DNA from: Candidatus Obscuribacterales bacterium | Lineage (GTDB): Bacteria; Cyanobacteriota; Vampirovibrionia; Obscuribacterales; Obscuribacteraceae | Length of the DNA stretch: 64,000 nucleotides | Direction: 5' to 3' | Assembly: GCA_019752635.1 (NCBI GenBank) | Contig: JAIELX010000056.1 | Coordinates: 42,345-106,344, forward strand | Part shown: piece after piece, positions 32,611 through 41,596 of the stretch | How the letters are laid out: every line of letters begins with the position of its first letter | How positions within the stretch are numbered: position 1 is the stretch's first letter | Made by a program: the position numbers and the translations under genes | Notes under the pieces: model-generated | The model's input: only the letters and a program-made list of their open reading frames with translations | Told to the model about the DNA's origin: nothing | The model's database searches: none

Positions 32611-33540
32611 TTACAAAGTGCCGGCGGCTGCGCGTGCTGCGACTTTTGCCATTAGCGCTTCTCGCACTTTTGCCTTTGCACGGGAACCTTTCAAAAATAC
32701 TGCGACATATATGGTCTCGCCTTTAGGTCCGACCATTATGCCCACGTCGTTCGTGCCTGCGTTTTGATCGCCTACATCTCTGCCTGTTCCTGTTTTGTGT
32801 CCCAACTTCCAGCCCTCCGGCAACCCTGCGGTTAATCGGTGCAGACCGGTTTTGCTGTTGAATAGATCTTCGAGCACAATTGCAGTTGAGCCTTTTGAAA
32901 GCAGTTTGCCTTCGTTGAGCTTCTGCAACATGTCGACGACTCCCGCAGGTGTTGCGGTATCTCTCGGGTCTGCCAGGAACTTGCTGATTTTTAAACTGTC
33001 AGGCTGTATCTCAGTTTCCGGTCTATCGATCCTGACTCCGCGCACGCCGGTTTCCGTCAAGACTTGATTGACCGCGGGAGCTCCTCCGGCTTTGCCGATG
33101 AGAACATCGCACGCAGTGTTATCACTATCGCAAATTGCCCAAGTCATGAGATTTCGAACTGTGAATTCATGCTGTCCCGCTTTAATTGCTTCTTTGATCG
33201 GACTGCGCATATCCGGAAGCACGTCCTTCTCTTTGAGTGTCACCTTCTCTTGCAAGGAGAGTTTGTTAGTATCTGCAAGCTTGAGGATTGCCAGTGAGAC
33301 AGGGAGCTTACACACGCTGTGCATCGGGAAAGCCTTGCTCTCGTTGAGCAAGTACTTTTTGTTTCTTGTTACGTCTATGACCGCAATTCCTACCTCGCCT
33401 TTTATTGCTTCAAGCTCTTCCTTCGCCAGCCCTGTTCCGTTCGAACTCGGCGCGGCGCTGGCTGCCAGTGTTAGCAATGCAGTCAGCCCCAAACATGTAG
33501 CCATAGCTATTCGCGGTCGCAGCGTTAAAATCAATGCCAT
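32611..33540 (-). CDS. class A beta-lactamase
   Basis: A 309-residue exported serine hydrolase. Signal peptide MATCLGLTALLTLAASAAP. Active-site motifs: MHSVCKLPV (Ser-x-x-Lys), CDSDNTA (SDN loop), RIDRPETEIQ, where the Glu corresponds to the deacylating E166, and LGHKTGTG (KTG). Length fits class A with a slightly long N-terminus. Gln instead of Asn follows in the omega loop at the position of N170, seen in some PER/CfxA-like branches. Probably chromosomal and intrinsic, since no mobile element or regulator gene is near. Which beta-lactams it cleaves cannot be told. Confidence 0.93.
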   Translation of the reverse strand: MALILTLRPRIAMATCLGLTALLTLAASAAPSSNGTGLAKEELEAIKGEVGIAVIDVTRNKKYLLNESKAFPMHSVCKLPVSLAILKLADTNKLSLQEKVTLKEKDVLPDMRSPIKEAIKAGQHEFTVRNLMTWAICDSDNTACDVLIGKAGGAPAVNQVLTETGVRGVRIDRPETEIQPDSLKISKFLADPRDTATPAGVVDMLQKLNEGKLLSKGSTAIVLEDLFNSKTGLHRLTAGLPEGWKLGHKTGTGRDVGDQNAGTNDVGIMVGPKGETIYVAVFLKGSRAKAKVREALMAKVAARAAAGTL

Positions 33541-33893
33541 GTCTCGTTTCCCCCCCGATTATCGTACTTCGCCAATTCATTGTTGTTCCTGTTGCTCGGA
33601 ACTGAACCTAACGAGAATGATACTTGGTCAATTGTTAACAACCTTTCGTGTTGCGTTAAATTGGCGATAAATTCAGGTCAGATATCAATGAGTGAACTAC
33701 TCTAGCGCCTGCACCACCAGCGGTGCATCGCTCCGCTGCATCGAATTTTGTTTCTTATGAGACATCGAATCGGATTTTAACTCCATGAGCTCATTTCGTC
33801 CTGATGATTTGTTCGAGGCTCTTTCGGCAAATGAACCGGGATTGCCCGCAACGATGCCGGAATACAGCGTCGGCAGTTCTTGCTCGGGCCGTT
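33541..33893. other. intergenic region between beta-lactamase and response regulator genes
   Basis: About 350 bases without a clear gene. It contains the palindrome TTGTTAACAA (near 33634) on the beta-lactamase promoter side, which could be an operator, and a GCACC/GGTGC hairpin near 33715-33732. A frame starting at 33785 runs into the antisense of the response regulator and lacks a ribosome binding site. Confidence 0.35.
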
Positions 33894-34595
33894 CTACTCT
33901 ACGGCTTCTCGTGGACGAGGTTTACTGCGAGCGCGCCAGCGTTCTAGTGCTTTTGCGCGTTTGCTCTCGTCTGAATTCTCTTCTTGTTCTTGAATGGAAA
34001 GCAGCTTGTCGAACACGCGATAGCCTACCGTTGCGGCAACACTGGCGTTGCGATAGCTCAGTTCTACTGCGACCTGCGCCCAAGTGAGCCCCTTGTCTAA
34101 CAGTTCCATCAGTTTCGCTTCTTTGGCGGATAGTCCTTCTCGCAAAAAGACGTAGCGCATTTGACGCGGTACCACCAAAATGTCGCCGCGCATAGCAAGC
34201 TTCAACTCATCGACTAGATTCATGATCTCGTCGGGGGCTGCATGTTTGCAAAGGTAGCCGTCGCATCCACCGCTCATGGCTCTCTCGCCGTCTTCTTGCA
34301 GTTGGGAGCTGGTTACGATAAGGACTGTGCGGAAAAACTTTTCCTGTACACGCAGATGCTCAAGAATTCCCAGTCCGACACGCGTGCTGGCATCGCGATC
34401 ACCTTTGTGTTTGGGCAGCTTCAAATCAAGCAGTACACAATCAATCTCGTTTAACCGACCGGAGCGAAAGAATTCCTGTGCCTCTTCTTCGGTGCCGGCC
34501 TTGTGGATGATTTTGAGATCCGGTTCCTCCTCGAGGAACTCAGCCAGTGTGGACGCAAACTCCGCGTCATCCTCAATCACTAATATGTTAGTCAT
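33894..34595 (-). CDS. NarL/LuxR-like response regulator
   Basis: A 233-residue regulator. Receiver: LVIEDDAEFAS, phospho-Asp in CVLLDLKLPKHKGDRD, TSSQ and LCKH (Lys). A ~10-residue insertion follows the LKLP motif. The C-terminal part (LSAKEAKLMELLDKGLTWAQVAVELSY, then NASVAATVGYRVFDKL) looks like a tetrahelical LuxR-type DNA-binding domain, though divergent, and a basic tail ends the protein. Its start overlaps the stop of the CHASE2 histidine kinase gene by 4 bases (ATGA type), so it is the cognate partner. Confidence 0.88.
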   Translation of the reverse strand: MTNILVIEDDAEFASTLAEFLEEEPDLKIIHKAGTEEEAQEFFRSGRLNEIDCVLLDLKLPKHKGDRDASTRVGLGILEHLRVQEKFFRTVLIVTSSQLQEDGERAMSGGCDGYLCKHAAPDEIMNLVDELKLAMRGDILVVPRQMRYVFLREGLSAKEAKLMELLDKGLTWAQVAVELSYRNASVAATVGYRVFDKLLSIQEQEENSDESKRAKALERWRARSKPRPREAVE

Positions 34596-36934
34596 CTGGC
34601 CCCCTTGCTTGCGCAGGTGTCATTAGCTGTTTCTGTCGGAGATGCCATGTTTTCAATAACAGGAGGTTTCACCGACTCACTGTCATCAAGGGATGCCGCG
34701 GGTAGTAAAACAATTATAGTGGTGCCTCGTTCACTGGTGCTCTTAATTGTTAGTTCAGCGTTCATGTCACGCACCAGAGCGTGAACGATTGAAAGACCCA
34801 GACCTGAGCTACCCTTCTCTGAGCCTTTAACCATTTTGTCGCCCAACTTTTCGGCGGGAATACCGACGCCGTTATCCGACACTTCAATTTGGTGCCGGTC
34901 GGCGTGTGCGGTCAGGCTGGCTTTAACAATGGTGCCCGGGGGATTATGAACCAGGGCATTGCCGACAAGATTGTCGACAACGCGCGTTAGCTGGAAAATC
35001 CCCACTTCGGCAAACACAGGTCCGTTCGGGAGGTCCGTTTCCACTCGCGAACCAATCATGTCCGCCACCGCGCGGTGCAGCGTTACGCAATCCAGAATTA
35101 CTTCGCAGACGTTGCATCGATTCTCGCTGGTCGGTACTCCATTGTTTGTCGACTCAAAATCGTACGAGCTTGATAGCTCTGCAATAAGATTGAACAATCG
35201 GTTCGCAGTTTTGAACAGTCGCTCTAACTTATCCTCTGCGCCCTGCGACGTCAGTCCGTCTGAGCGAAGCTTTGCCAGTGTCCAATTCAAGATGGACAGC
35301 GGTGCTTTCAGGTCGTGATTCACTCTTCTGCCGAACTCTCTTCTGCGCTCTCTATCTTGCTGGATAATGTCGGCTCGCGCATTCGCTGCTTGCTCTCTCA
35401 ACTCTGCTTCGTGCTTGTCGTGAATCAGTGTTAGTCGCATTTTTGCTTCGTCGAGTTCATGTTTCAACGACTGGAACTGGAGATGACATGCTTGCCAAAC
35501 TGAAGCAGTCAGCGACCCTGCTAATATTGCTGCCGCAGGCACCACAACCGGTACGATCAGACCGTTGTAGGCGAACAGCAAGCATGCCACCAGCGATGAT
35601 AGCGCTAGGGATGCAGCGACGATAGCCAGGTCGGGGGCGGTGAGAGCGAGATATCTTGCTGTCACGCCCGTTGACCTGCGCGCCATGAGTTCTGCTCGTG
35701 ATTTGAACCATGCCATCAAGGCTCCGGAAGCCGCTATCGAAGCGATCAGATACAGAATTCTTTCCGGCAAAGAGGCTCGAATCGGCCAACTCTTTCGGCT
35801 CATTGTATCCATCGCCTGAGCCAATACCTCCGAGCCGCTGCGCAGGTTGGCACCAAGATTGGTGTAGGGAGTATTGTGCAAATCGGTGATGCCATCACCA
35901 ATGATCACAACCGCATCCTTTAGGGTCGGCTCGCTGCTTGCAGGTATTGGTGACGACAGAATCTTCTGCCTTTCGGGATCGAGCAGATACCAGAACGGGC
36001 GAATCTTATAGAGTTCGCTATTTGGGGGACCGGCAAAATCAATATCCATGGACATGGGTAGATTTTGTGCTATCGGTTCGTTCATTCGTTCCAAAGCTTT
36101 GATCACTACAGATGCCTGTGTGTCGTCCCCCGTGCGTCCCGGCACATAGCAGGCCAATTGCCTCACCACTTGATCTTCATCAAGTAGTAGTCCGGCGCTA
36201 CCCGTGTACTTGTCGACGGCATCTGCTCCCGGTTCAAGGCGGGAGAGAGCTTCGAGCACCCCGCGTGGTGGCGAATAGGTGTGAAGTTGCAGCACGTTGT
36301 CGTAGCTTTTTCGTGTGACGCTCGCTGTCATTAGCACTGGCACTGGCTTACCGCTAGTTGCGCCGGTTGTGCATCGGTGGATCGCTTCGGCAAGTCTTTG
36401 ATCGTCTTTGCTGTATTGCGGAAAATCACAGTCCAAAATGATCATTCGCGCGCCCGCTTTCGCGATGAATTCTACCGACGTAGCCATTGTTGCTCGCGAG
36501 ACAGGATACTGTAATAGTGGTTCCATCCATGGATGCGCAGTGATCGCTTCGGCTGGAGGTTCATCCTCGAACGAGTGGTTGAATATCACAGTGTTGTGTT
36601 TTACTTGAGGGTGATTGTTCTCAATCAACCAACTCAAAGTGTAATCCCACGCCCACCAGCGTCTGGGGATCTCGTGCTCATCATGGTACTTGAGTAAAGT
36701 TTGCGGGTTCAGTCTTCTAATGCTTTCCGGTGCCCAATTCAACCATGGTCGTGCTTCGAATCTGCGATTGATTGTTTGCAGTTCAACGCGCGAAACTATA
36801 TCGCTCAGCTCCAACGTGACCCCGACCAGCAGTGCAGCCAGACAGTAAACGAAAAAGATACTGGAAAACACGTTTAGCTTCGCAGGTTCACTCGCTGCCG
36901 TTGACACATCGGATTTATCGGAGCTGATGCCCAT
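34592..36934 (-). CDS. CHASE2-domain sensor histidine kinase
   Basis: A 780-residue kinase. One N-terminal TM helix (FSSIFFVYCLAALLVGVTLEL), then a ~340-residue extracytoplasmic CHASE2 domain (AKAGARMIILDCDFPQYSKDD; DAVVIIGDGITDLHNTPY; SGSEVLAQAMDTM), three closely spaced TM helices near residues 390-480, a coiled coil, HisKA with RRVNHDLKAPLSI (phospho-His H540) and HATPase with DNLVGNALVHNPPG, DNGVGI and GSSGLGLSIVHAL. CHASE2 domains sense unknown envelope signals. It is cotranscribed with the FecR-like gene upstream (15-base gap) and the response regulator downstream (4-base overlap). Confidence 0.93.
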   Translation of the reverse strand: MGISSDKSDVSTAASEPAKLNVFSSIFFVYCLAALLVGVTLELSDIVSRVELQTINRRFEARPWLNWAPESIRRLNPQTLLKYHDEHEIPRRWWAWDYTLSWLIENNHPQVKHNTVIFNHSFEDEPPAEAITAHPWMEPLLQYPVSRATMATSVEFIAKAGARMIILDCDFPQYSKDDQRLAEAIHRCTTGATSGKPVPVLMTASVTRKSYDNVLQLHTYSPPRGVLEALSRLEPGADAVDKYTGSAGLLLDEDQVVRQLACYVPGRTGDDTQASVVIKALERMNEPIAQNLPMSMDIDFAGPPNSELYKIRPFWYLLDPERQKILSSPIPASSEPTLKDAVVIIGDGITDLHNTPYTNLGANLRSGSEVLAQAMDTMSRKSWPIRASLPERILYLIASIAASGALMAWFKSRAELMARRSTGVTARYLALTAPDLAIVAASLALSSLVACLLFAYNGLIVPVVVPAAAILAGSLTASVWQACHLQFQSLKHELDEAKMRLTLIHDKHEAELREQAANARADIIQQDRERRREFGRRVNHDLKAPLSILNWTLAKLRSDGLTSQGAEDKLERLFKTANRLFNLIAELSSSYDFESTNNGVPTSENRCNVCEVILDCVTLHRAVADMIGSRVETDLPNGPVFAEVGIFQLTRVVDNLVGNALVHNPPGTIVKASLTAHADRHQIEVSDNGVGIPAEKLGDKMVKGSEKGSSGLGLSIVHALVRDMNAELTIKSTSERGTTIIVLLPAASLDDSESVKPPVIENMASPTETANDTCASKGAR

Positions 36935-36949
36935 GCTGTGTCTCTTGAG

Positions 36950-39034
36950 TTAGAACAAACCACCGAGACCGCCGCCACCAGGAAGAAGTCCGCCGAGACC
37001 GCCGCCGCCACCACCGGGAAGTAGTAGTCCGCCGCCGCCACCACCACCACCGCCGGGGATGATCCCGCCTAGACCGCCACCGCCGCTACCGCCGTTACCT
37101 GGCAATATGCCGCCGGGCGCGCCGCCCCCGCCGACAATCCCGCCTGCACCGCCGATGACACCGCCGAGTGTGCCTACGGTGCCGCTGATTGCTCCGGTTG
37201 CTCCACCAACGATTCCACTTACGGAACCAAGTCCTGCTGTAATAGAGCCGACGCCACTGGTTACGGAACCGATTCCTCCGGTCAATCCTGCTGTCATTCC
37301 GGCAATGCCGGCTGTCGATGTACCGAGATTGCTGGTGAAGCTGCCTGGCAAAATAGTGCCGGGAATGAAACCTGCGCTCATGTTGTTGACCGACAGGTGT
37401 GATTGAGTCGAACTGGCAAAAACCGGTCCTGGTAGCGAGACAACTTTTCCGTCGTCGTTTACTACGACACGGCCGATCGGCGGGAATTCCGCTGTGTTGA
37501 TCGGCCAGGCGAAATGGGTTCCTGCCAGAGGACCGACTTTGTAGGGGAGCTTCTTCGGTGCTTGCAATACTATGGTGTTTTCGACAATTACTGCCAGCTC
37601 TGGAGGAAGTGGAGGGCGCGCTGAACCGGGCGCGTTTTCGCCGCCTACTATTGTTGTTCGTCCCGCTCCAGCCGCACCAGCTGTTGTTACCGACTTGATG
37701 ATACTTAGTCCTGAGACTGGCGCGATTATGGGAGAAGTCGCGCCGGAAGTTGACGATGAAGTCGAAGCGCTGAAGGACGAACCGCCTGTCGCTGCTGCTA
37801 ATGGTGAATTGGAAGGCGACGCTACCGCAGGTGTTGCTTGAGTGGTTGCTTCGATGCCTGCTGCCGGTGTTAATGGTGTTGCGGCAATAGGTGCCAGGCG
37901 AGAGGAGACCTCGGTGGTATCAATGGTCGGTGGGGCGACGACTCCGCCTATCGAGTCTGACACGGCTGAAGTGATGGGGCGTGCAACACCATCGACCGCA
38001 TCCGACCCTGGCGCGACAACGCCACCGACTGTTTCCGCAAGAGGGGTAACTGCTCCTCCGACCGTGTCCGCAAGGGGTTCGACAACTTCGCCAACTTTGC
38101 CCGTAACGACTGATGCGATCGGGGTTACCAGGCCACCAACAGCTTCATTTAGAGGAGTAACCAGGCCGACGGAGTTAACTACATTCGAAAGCCCCGCAGG
38201 CAATCCCGACAGTGCCGAAGAGATCAAGGCCAATGATGGCAGCTGAGAAGTGAAACCCTGTAGCAAGGGGTGTGCCAGGGCTGCAACTGGACTGAGCGGT
38301 AGCAGGCTGGTGACCGTACTTCCAGAATCGAAAAGTGGTAAGGCGGTGGCTCCCGGCAAGGTAATGCTGTTGATGGATCTGGCTGTAGCGCCTGCAACGG
38401 CACTTGATGCAGGCGCACTCGACGCAATGTTCGATGTCGCCTGCGTGACGATCGGTGCTATGCCGCCAGGCAGGGCGCTGTCGCGCGACCTGATCTCGTA
38501 GACCACTCCCGGCTTCAAGCGCACTAAACTGTGGTCGACGCGGTTCAGCACATCGATGGTGCCTTCAAGCACGGTGACGCGCGCAACGTCGTTGTTCGCC
38601 TGGACCAGTGCCGTCGTGCCTCGCATACGAGCTTGCAGCAACTTGGTCCAGACATAATAAGCCGCAGTTTTGTCTTTGCGTTTCTTGTCCAGCTGAAAGA
38701 GCATTTCGCCACCCATCAGATAAACAAGCCTCTGATTCGGTGCAATTGCGTAGACTGAATTCTCCCAAGCTCGGGCGCTGACATTTTTCCATGTAAGTTG
38801 CGCCCAAGACTGATTCCCGGTCCCTAGCTGCATACCCTCCGCCAGGTGATCGCCCAAATGCGCCGGCGCTGGGTCTCCCCACTCCTCTCGGTTCCAATCT
38901 ACAAAACCGCGCTTGTAGACATCTCCGTGCTTCTCCGTCAGCTTAGCGGTGCGGTCGTTATCTGCGCGCGCAACCAAGCCTGTCGTGAGCGATGTTAGAA
39001 CTAGCAAAGTACAGAATGCCTTCACTTCGCGCAT
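36950..39034 (-). CDS. exported FecR-domain protein with long Val/Pro/Gly-rich repetitive tail
   Basis: A 694-residue protein. A signal peptide (AFCTLLVLTSLTTGLVARA) precedes a FecR-type beta domain (~25-200: LTEKHGDVYKRG, LGTGNQSWAQLTWKN, QLDKKRKDKTAAYYVWT, MRGTTALVQANNDVARVTVLEG). The rest is low-complexity: ~14-residue pieces around PLAETVGG and VVAPG between ~280 and 400, and a final ~120 residues of Gly/Ile/Pro (GGIGSVTSGVGSIT, then GGGGLG blocks). The tail may reach through or along the cell wall. It heads the operon with the CHASE2 kinase and regulator, suggesting a sensor-ligand partnership. Confidence 0.85.
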   Translation of the reverse strand: MREVKAFCTLLVLTSLTTGLVARADNDRTAKLTEKHGDVYKRGFVDWNREEWGDPAPAHLGDHLAEGMQLGTGNQSWAQLTWKNVSARAWENSVYAIAPNQRLVYLMGGEMLFQLDKKRKDKTAAYYVWTKLLQARMRGTTALVQANNDVARVTVLEGTIDVLNRVDHSLVRLKPGVVYEIRSRDSALPGGIAPIVTQATSNIASSAPASSAVAGATARSINSITLPGATALPLFDSGSTVTSLLPLSPVAALAHPLLQGFTSQLPSLALISSALSGLPAGLSNVVNSVGLVTPLNEAVGGLVTPIASVVTGKVGEVVEPLADTVGGAVTPLAETVGGVVAPGSDAVDGVARPITSAVSDSIGGVVAPPTIDTTEVSSRLAPIAATPLTPAAGIEATTQATPAVASPSNSPLAAATGGSSFSASTSSSTSGATSPIIAPVSGLSIIKSVTTAGAAGAGRTTIVGGENAPGSARPPLPPELAVIVENTIVLQAPKKLPYKVGPLAGTHFAWPINTAEFPPIGRVVVNDDGKVVSLPGPVFASSTQSHLSVNNMSAGFIPGTILPGSFTSNLGTSTAGIAGMTAGLTGGIGSVTSGVGSITAGLGSVSGIVGGATGAISGTVGTLGGVIGGAGGIVGGGGAPGGILPGNGGSGGGGLGGIIPGGGGGGGGGLLLPGGGGGGLGGLLPGGGGLGGLF

Positions 39035-39154
39035 TGCCCGTCCCCCGTAAGCGCTGATTGAAGAGTATGCTGGATTCCTTGGATCAATTTTGCACAAAGC
39101 CTTCCAATCGTTCCATTGGGAAGTGGCGTCACAACATTAATCTTTGTAATTGCC

Positions 39155-39622
39155 TTAGCAGCTAACCCTGTGATCAGTTCTCGAAGCAATCGGGAAGCTA
39201 AGCACTTTTGACCCTTGCAGGCGCACTAGTGTTCTGTTCGCTCGACAGCCAACATATGGATTCTCGTCTTCCGAAAGCTTTAGTAGAACATCCACCGGGA
39301 CGTTATGGTTTTCAGCGATCGAATACCGAACGTCGGCATCTTCGTCTTCTGCCAGTTGCAACAAGATATCCACAGGGCAGTTAGGATTCTCAGCGACCGC
39401 AGTGCGAATTTCTGAATCGGCTTGATTGGCTAGACTTTCGAGCAATTTGCGTGGTGTTCGTGGATTTTCGGCAAGACGCATCAGTATGGCGCTGGCACGG
39501 TGGGCGAAGAGGACTTCCAACCAGACCTCTAAACCTTCCATGCTCTCACCTGTGAGCATCGGGACAAAATTGCCGCTACTCGCCAGCAGAGCAATCTTCT
39601 CAGCGTTTAGACCATTAGACAT
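39155..39622 (-). CDS. leucine-rich repeat variant (LRV) protein
   Basis: A 155-residue soluble protein. After a ~45-residue N-terminal helical part it holds four ~24-residue LRV units: RLAENPRTPRKLLESLANQA, AVAENPNCPVDILLQLAEDE, SIAENHNVPVDVLLKLSEDE, and a partial last one. LRV proteins form superhelices for protein contacts, and some have an N-terminal Fe-S cluster, which is absent here. GGAG precedes the ATG at 39622. It lies just upstream of the FecR-like gene on the same strand, 120 bases apart. Confidence 0.8.
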   Translation of the reverse strand: MSNGLNAEKIALLASSGNFVPMLTGESMEGLEVWLEVLFAHRASAILMRLAENPRTPRKLLESLANQADSEIRTAVAENPNCPVDILLQLAEDEDADVRYSIAENHNVPVDVLLKLSEDENPYVGCRANRTLVRLQGSKVLSFPIASRTDHRVSC

Positions 39623-39847
39623 AAGAAACACTCCAACAAAAGCAATTGAAGAAGTCCGCCTCCTGACTTCTGAAAATCATCTTTGCAGTGCAATATCAAA
39701 CAACGCAATTGGAAATGTCTACTTTCGGATACGAGATTTTGCGGTAGTCAAGCATCCGGCTCCGCAGTCGCTTTCGCTCGGTCGGTCTCCAGCAATGTGT
39801 CACATTTGGTCTATGTAATGAATTGTGTCAACTGTTGGTGACTGCCG

Positions 39848-39871
39848 GGAGTCCCGGGCTTTCGGGACTCC
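39848..39871. terminator. 9-bp hairpin downstream of the VWA gene
   Basis: GGAGTCCCG (39848-39856) pairs with CGGGACTCC (39863-39871) around six bases, 15 bases after the VWA stop codon. It lacks a T-run on the minus strand, so it may only stabilise the 3' end or act with Rho. Confidence 0.4.
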
Positions 39872-39886
39872 GTCCGGGCTTGAAAG

Positions 39887-40924
39887 TTAGTCCTCGGCCG
39901 CTTTCCTTTCCATTGCGGCCCTGGTTTTCTTCAACACAATATCGGCTAGATTGCTGTCCTTGCGGTCCGTTGTCGGGGCAGAGGCGTATGAACTCCCGAA
40001 CGATGCACCCCTGGACCTACCGCCGACCGAGGGACCCGGGCGTCCGGAGACGGGAGCGCAAGCAAATCCGGGGGAGCCTGCAGACGCGTAGGACTCTTCA
40101 GCAAATGAAGGAATGGCTTTTCCCATGGTTGCGGCGGGAAGTGGTGATGCCAGGCCTCTTGCCGCGAGAGCCGATGCGCCTTCTCTCCACGCTGCGCTGT
40201 CTCCTTCCATCGCGAAAGACTTGCCCGCCGAGGTAATGATGGTTTCTTTCTTGCCGGAGGCGTTCACTATCTCTTGCCTGTAGGTGAGTTCTTCTGCCGT
40301 TCCGTCCGTAAGTTTGGCGATCTTTTGAAAAATCCGGCTATCGTCTGATGCAAGCCCGTCGCATGCAACAGTGTTGATTTGGATTCCCTGTCCAATGGCT
40401 TGCTGGCATTCTGTTTCCCATTTGAAATCGTCGGGATATTGATTGGGACCTGCATCGCCAATCAAGAATAATTGCTTGACTGTCTTCTTGTTCGCGCTCC
40501 AGGCTAGGTCGTGCACCGCGCTGTGCAGGGCTTGATTGACGGCTTCCGGAGCGTCACCGCCGCCGTCTGCCTGCAATTTCTGAATGTCTTTCACAACTTT
40601 GTCGATATCTTCAGTGAACGGAAATACCTTGGTGACGTATTCGTCACCGCGATCGCGAAATGCAACCACGCCCACTCTGATCACTGGAGTCGGTTTCGAA
40701 CCTCCTAACTGAGCGACAATCTCTTTCGTCTTCGACTTAACAGCATCAAGCTCACCCTGCATTGAGCCTGTTGTATCGATACAAAATGCCAGGTCTATGT
40801 GAGGAGTGCGTTTTGCCGGTGCCTGCTTCTCGATTTCTGCGGATATCTTGCTAAATCCCATGCCCAGCAGGCTGAGACCGCCGGCCAGTAGAACTGCTAC
40901 TGTTAGATGTTTCTCGCGTGCCAT
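39887..40924 (-). CDS. von Willebrand factor A-domain protein with membrane anchor
   Basis: A 345-residue protein. N-terminal TM or signal anchor (LTVAVLLAGGLSLLGMGF), then a VWA domain (~45-230) with a complete MIDAS: DTTGSMQGE (DxSxS type), Thr and Asp further on (FRDRGDEY, GGGDAPEAV) and LFLIGDAGPNQYP. The C-terminal ~100 residues are Ala/Ser/Gly-rich and disordered, ending in a short basic helix. Such proteins bind metal-dependent protein partners at the envelope. The ATG at 40924 with GAGGATT upstream was chosen. The frame stays open to 41233 but overlaps the divergent FHA gene and its promoter. Confidence 0.85.
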   Translation of the reverse strand: MAREKHLTVAVLLAGGLSLLGMGFSKISAEIEKQAPAKRTPHIDLAFCIDTTGSMQGELDAVKSKTKEIVAQLGGSKPTPVIRVGVVAFRDRGDEYVTKVFPFTEDIDKVVKDIQKLQADGGGDAPEAVNQALHSAVHDLAWSANKKTVKQLFLIGDAGPNQYPDDFKWETECQQAIGQGIQINTVACDGLASDDSRIFQKIAKLTDGTAEELTYRQEIVNASGKKETIITSAGKSFAMEGDSAAWREGASALAARGLASPLPAATMGKAIPSFAEESYASAGSPGFACAPVSGRPGPSVGGRSRGASFGSSYASAPTTDRKDSNLADIVLKKTRAAMERKAAED

Positions 40925-41113
40925 GTATGCAATCCTCACGTTGGATGTTCTCATTCTAGGTCGCATCAGCATCGGATACGCCGGTGCTAGCACTTCAAAA
41001 GACCCGGGGAATATAGACCATACATCAGTATGCGCCTTCGCCTGCGGACGGGATTTCGGTATCTTCGCTCTGATTTCACTCGGGCGATTCTGATTCGCTT
41101 TGGCGGTTTCGCT

Positions 41114-41119
41114 TATAAT
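41114..41119 (+). promoter_or_regulatory. -10 element of the FHA gene
   Basis: TATAAT at 41114-41119 lies 28 bases before the start codon at 41148. No good -35 is seen 17 bases upstream (TGATTC). AAAGGA provides the ribosome binding site. Confidence 0.5.
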
Positions 41120-41147
41120 GAGTGCACTTTGACGAAAGGAAATATTC

Positions 41148-41471
41148 ATGAGCGCCTTACTCATAGATGAGGATACAAGCCAGCAATTTGCAGTCCCGGA
41201 GCCGGCTTGCAAGATCGGCTCGGCGCCGAGCAATGGCGTTGTGCTTACCGGCGAAGGTGTTTCTCCTGTTCATGTGCGCATTGAGAAAAGGGGCGAAGAT
41301 TACTTTGCCGCGCTTGAACCAGGTGGATTAGCCACCAAGAAAGTCATGTTTTTTCTAGACATGCCGAACTGCACGCTGAACCGAAAACCCTTGGAAGCGA
41401 AGCTTACCAAGCTGACCAACGGCGACAAGCTGCAGATTGGCTCGCGCTTGCTGCGGTTTCACATCACATAG
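41148..41471 (+). CDS. small stand-alone FHA-domain protein
   Basis: A 107-residue protein that is little more than an FHA domain: CKIGSAPSNGVVL (strand with the Gly-Ser pair; the usual GR is GS), GVSPVHVRIEKRGEDYF (S-x-x-H motif replaced by SPVH), LNRKPLEAKLTKLTNGDKLQIGSRLLRFH. FHA domains bind phosphothreonine, so it could read Ser/Thr kinase activity, three such kinases being in this window. The loss of the canonical Arg makes phosphobinding uncertain. It is divergent from the VWA gene. Confidence 0.8.
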   Translation: MSALLIDEDTSQQFAVPEPACKIGSAPSNGVVLTGEGVSPVHVRIEKRGEDYFAALEPGGLATKKVMFFLDMPNCTLNRKPLEAKLTKLTNGDKLQIGSRLLRFHIT

Positions 41472-41596
41472 TTTGTGGGTGTCGTCGCGGAGAGCGGCAT
41501 GTCATCCCAATCTAGATACATTGATGTACACAATGACTTCCGCAAGCCAAGAGAACGTTGGATAATAGCGCGGTCTTTGCAAGGGGTGAGGCTGTC

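Noticed and set aside
33785..34087. Plus-strand frame beside the response regulator gene
   Set aside because: Two thirds of it are antisense to the response regulator, and there is no ribosome binding site.
37059..38246. Pro/Val-rich plus-strand frames opposite the FecR-like gene
   Set aside because: They are reverse-complement images of the repetitive Gly/Val/Thr tail on the minus strand.
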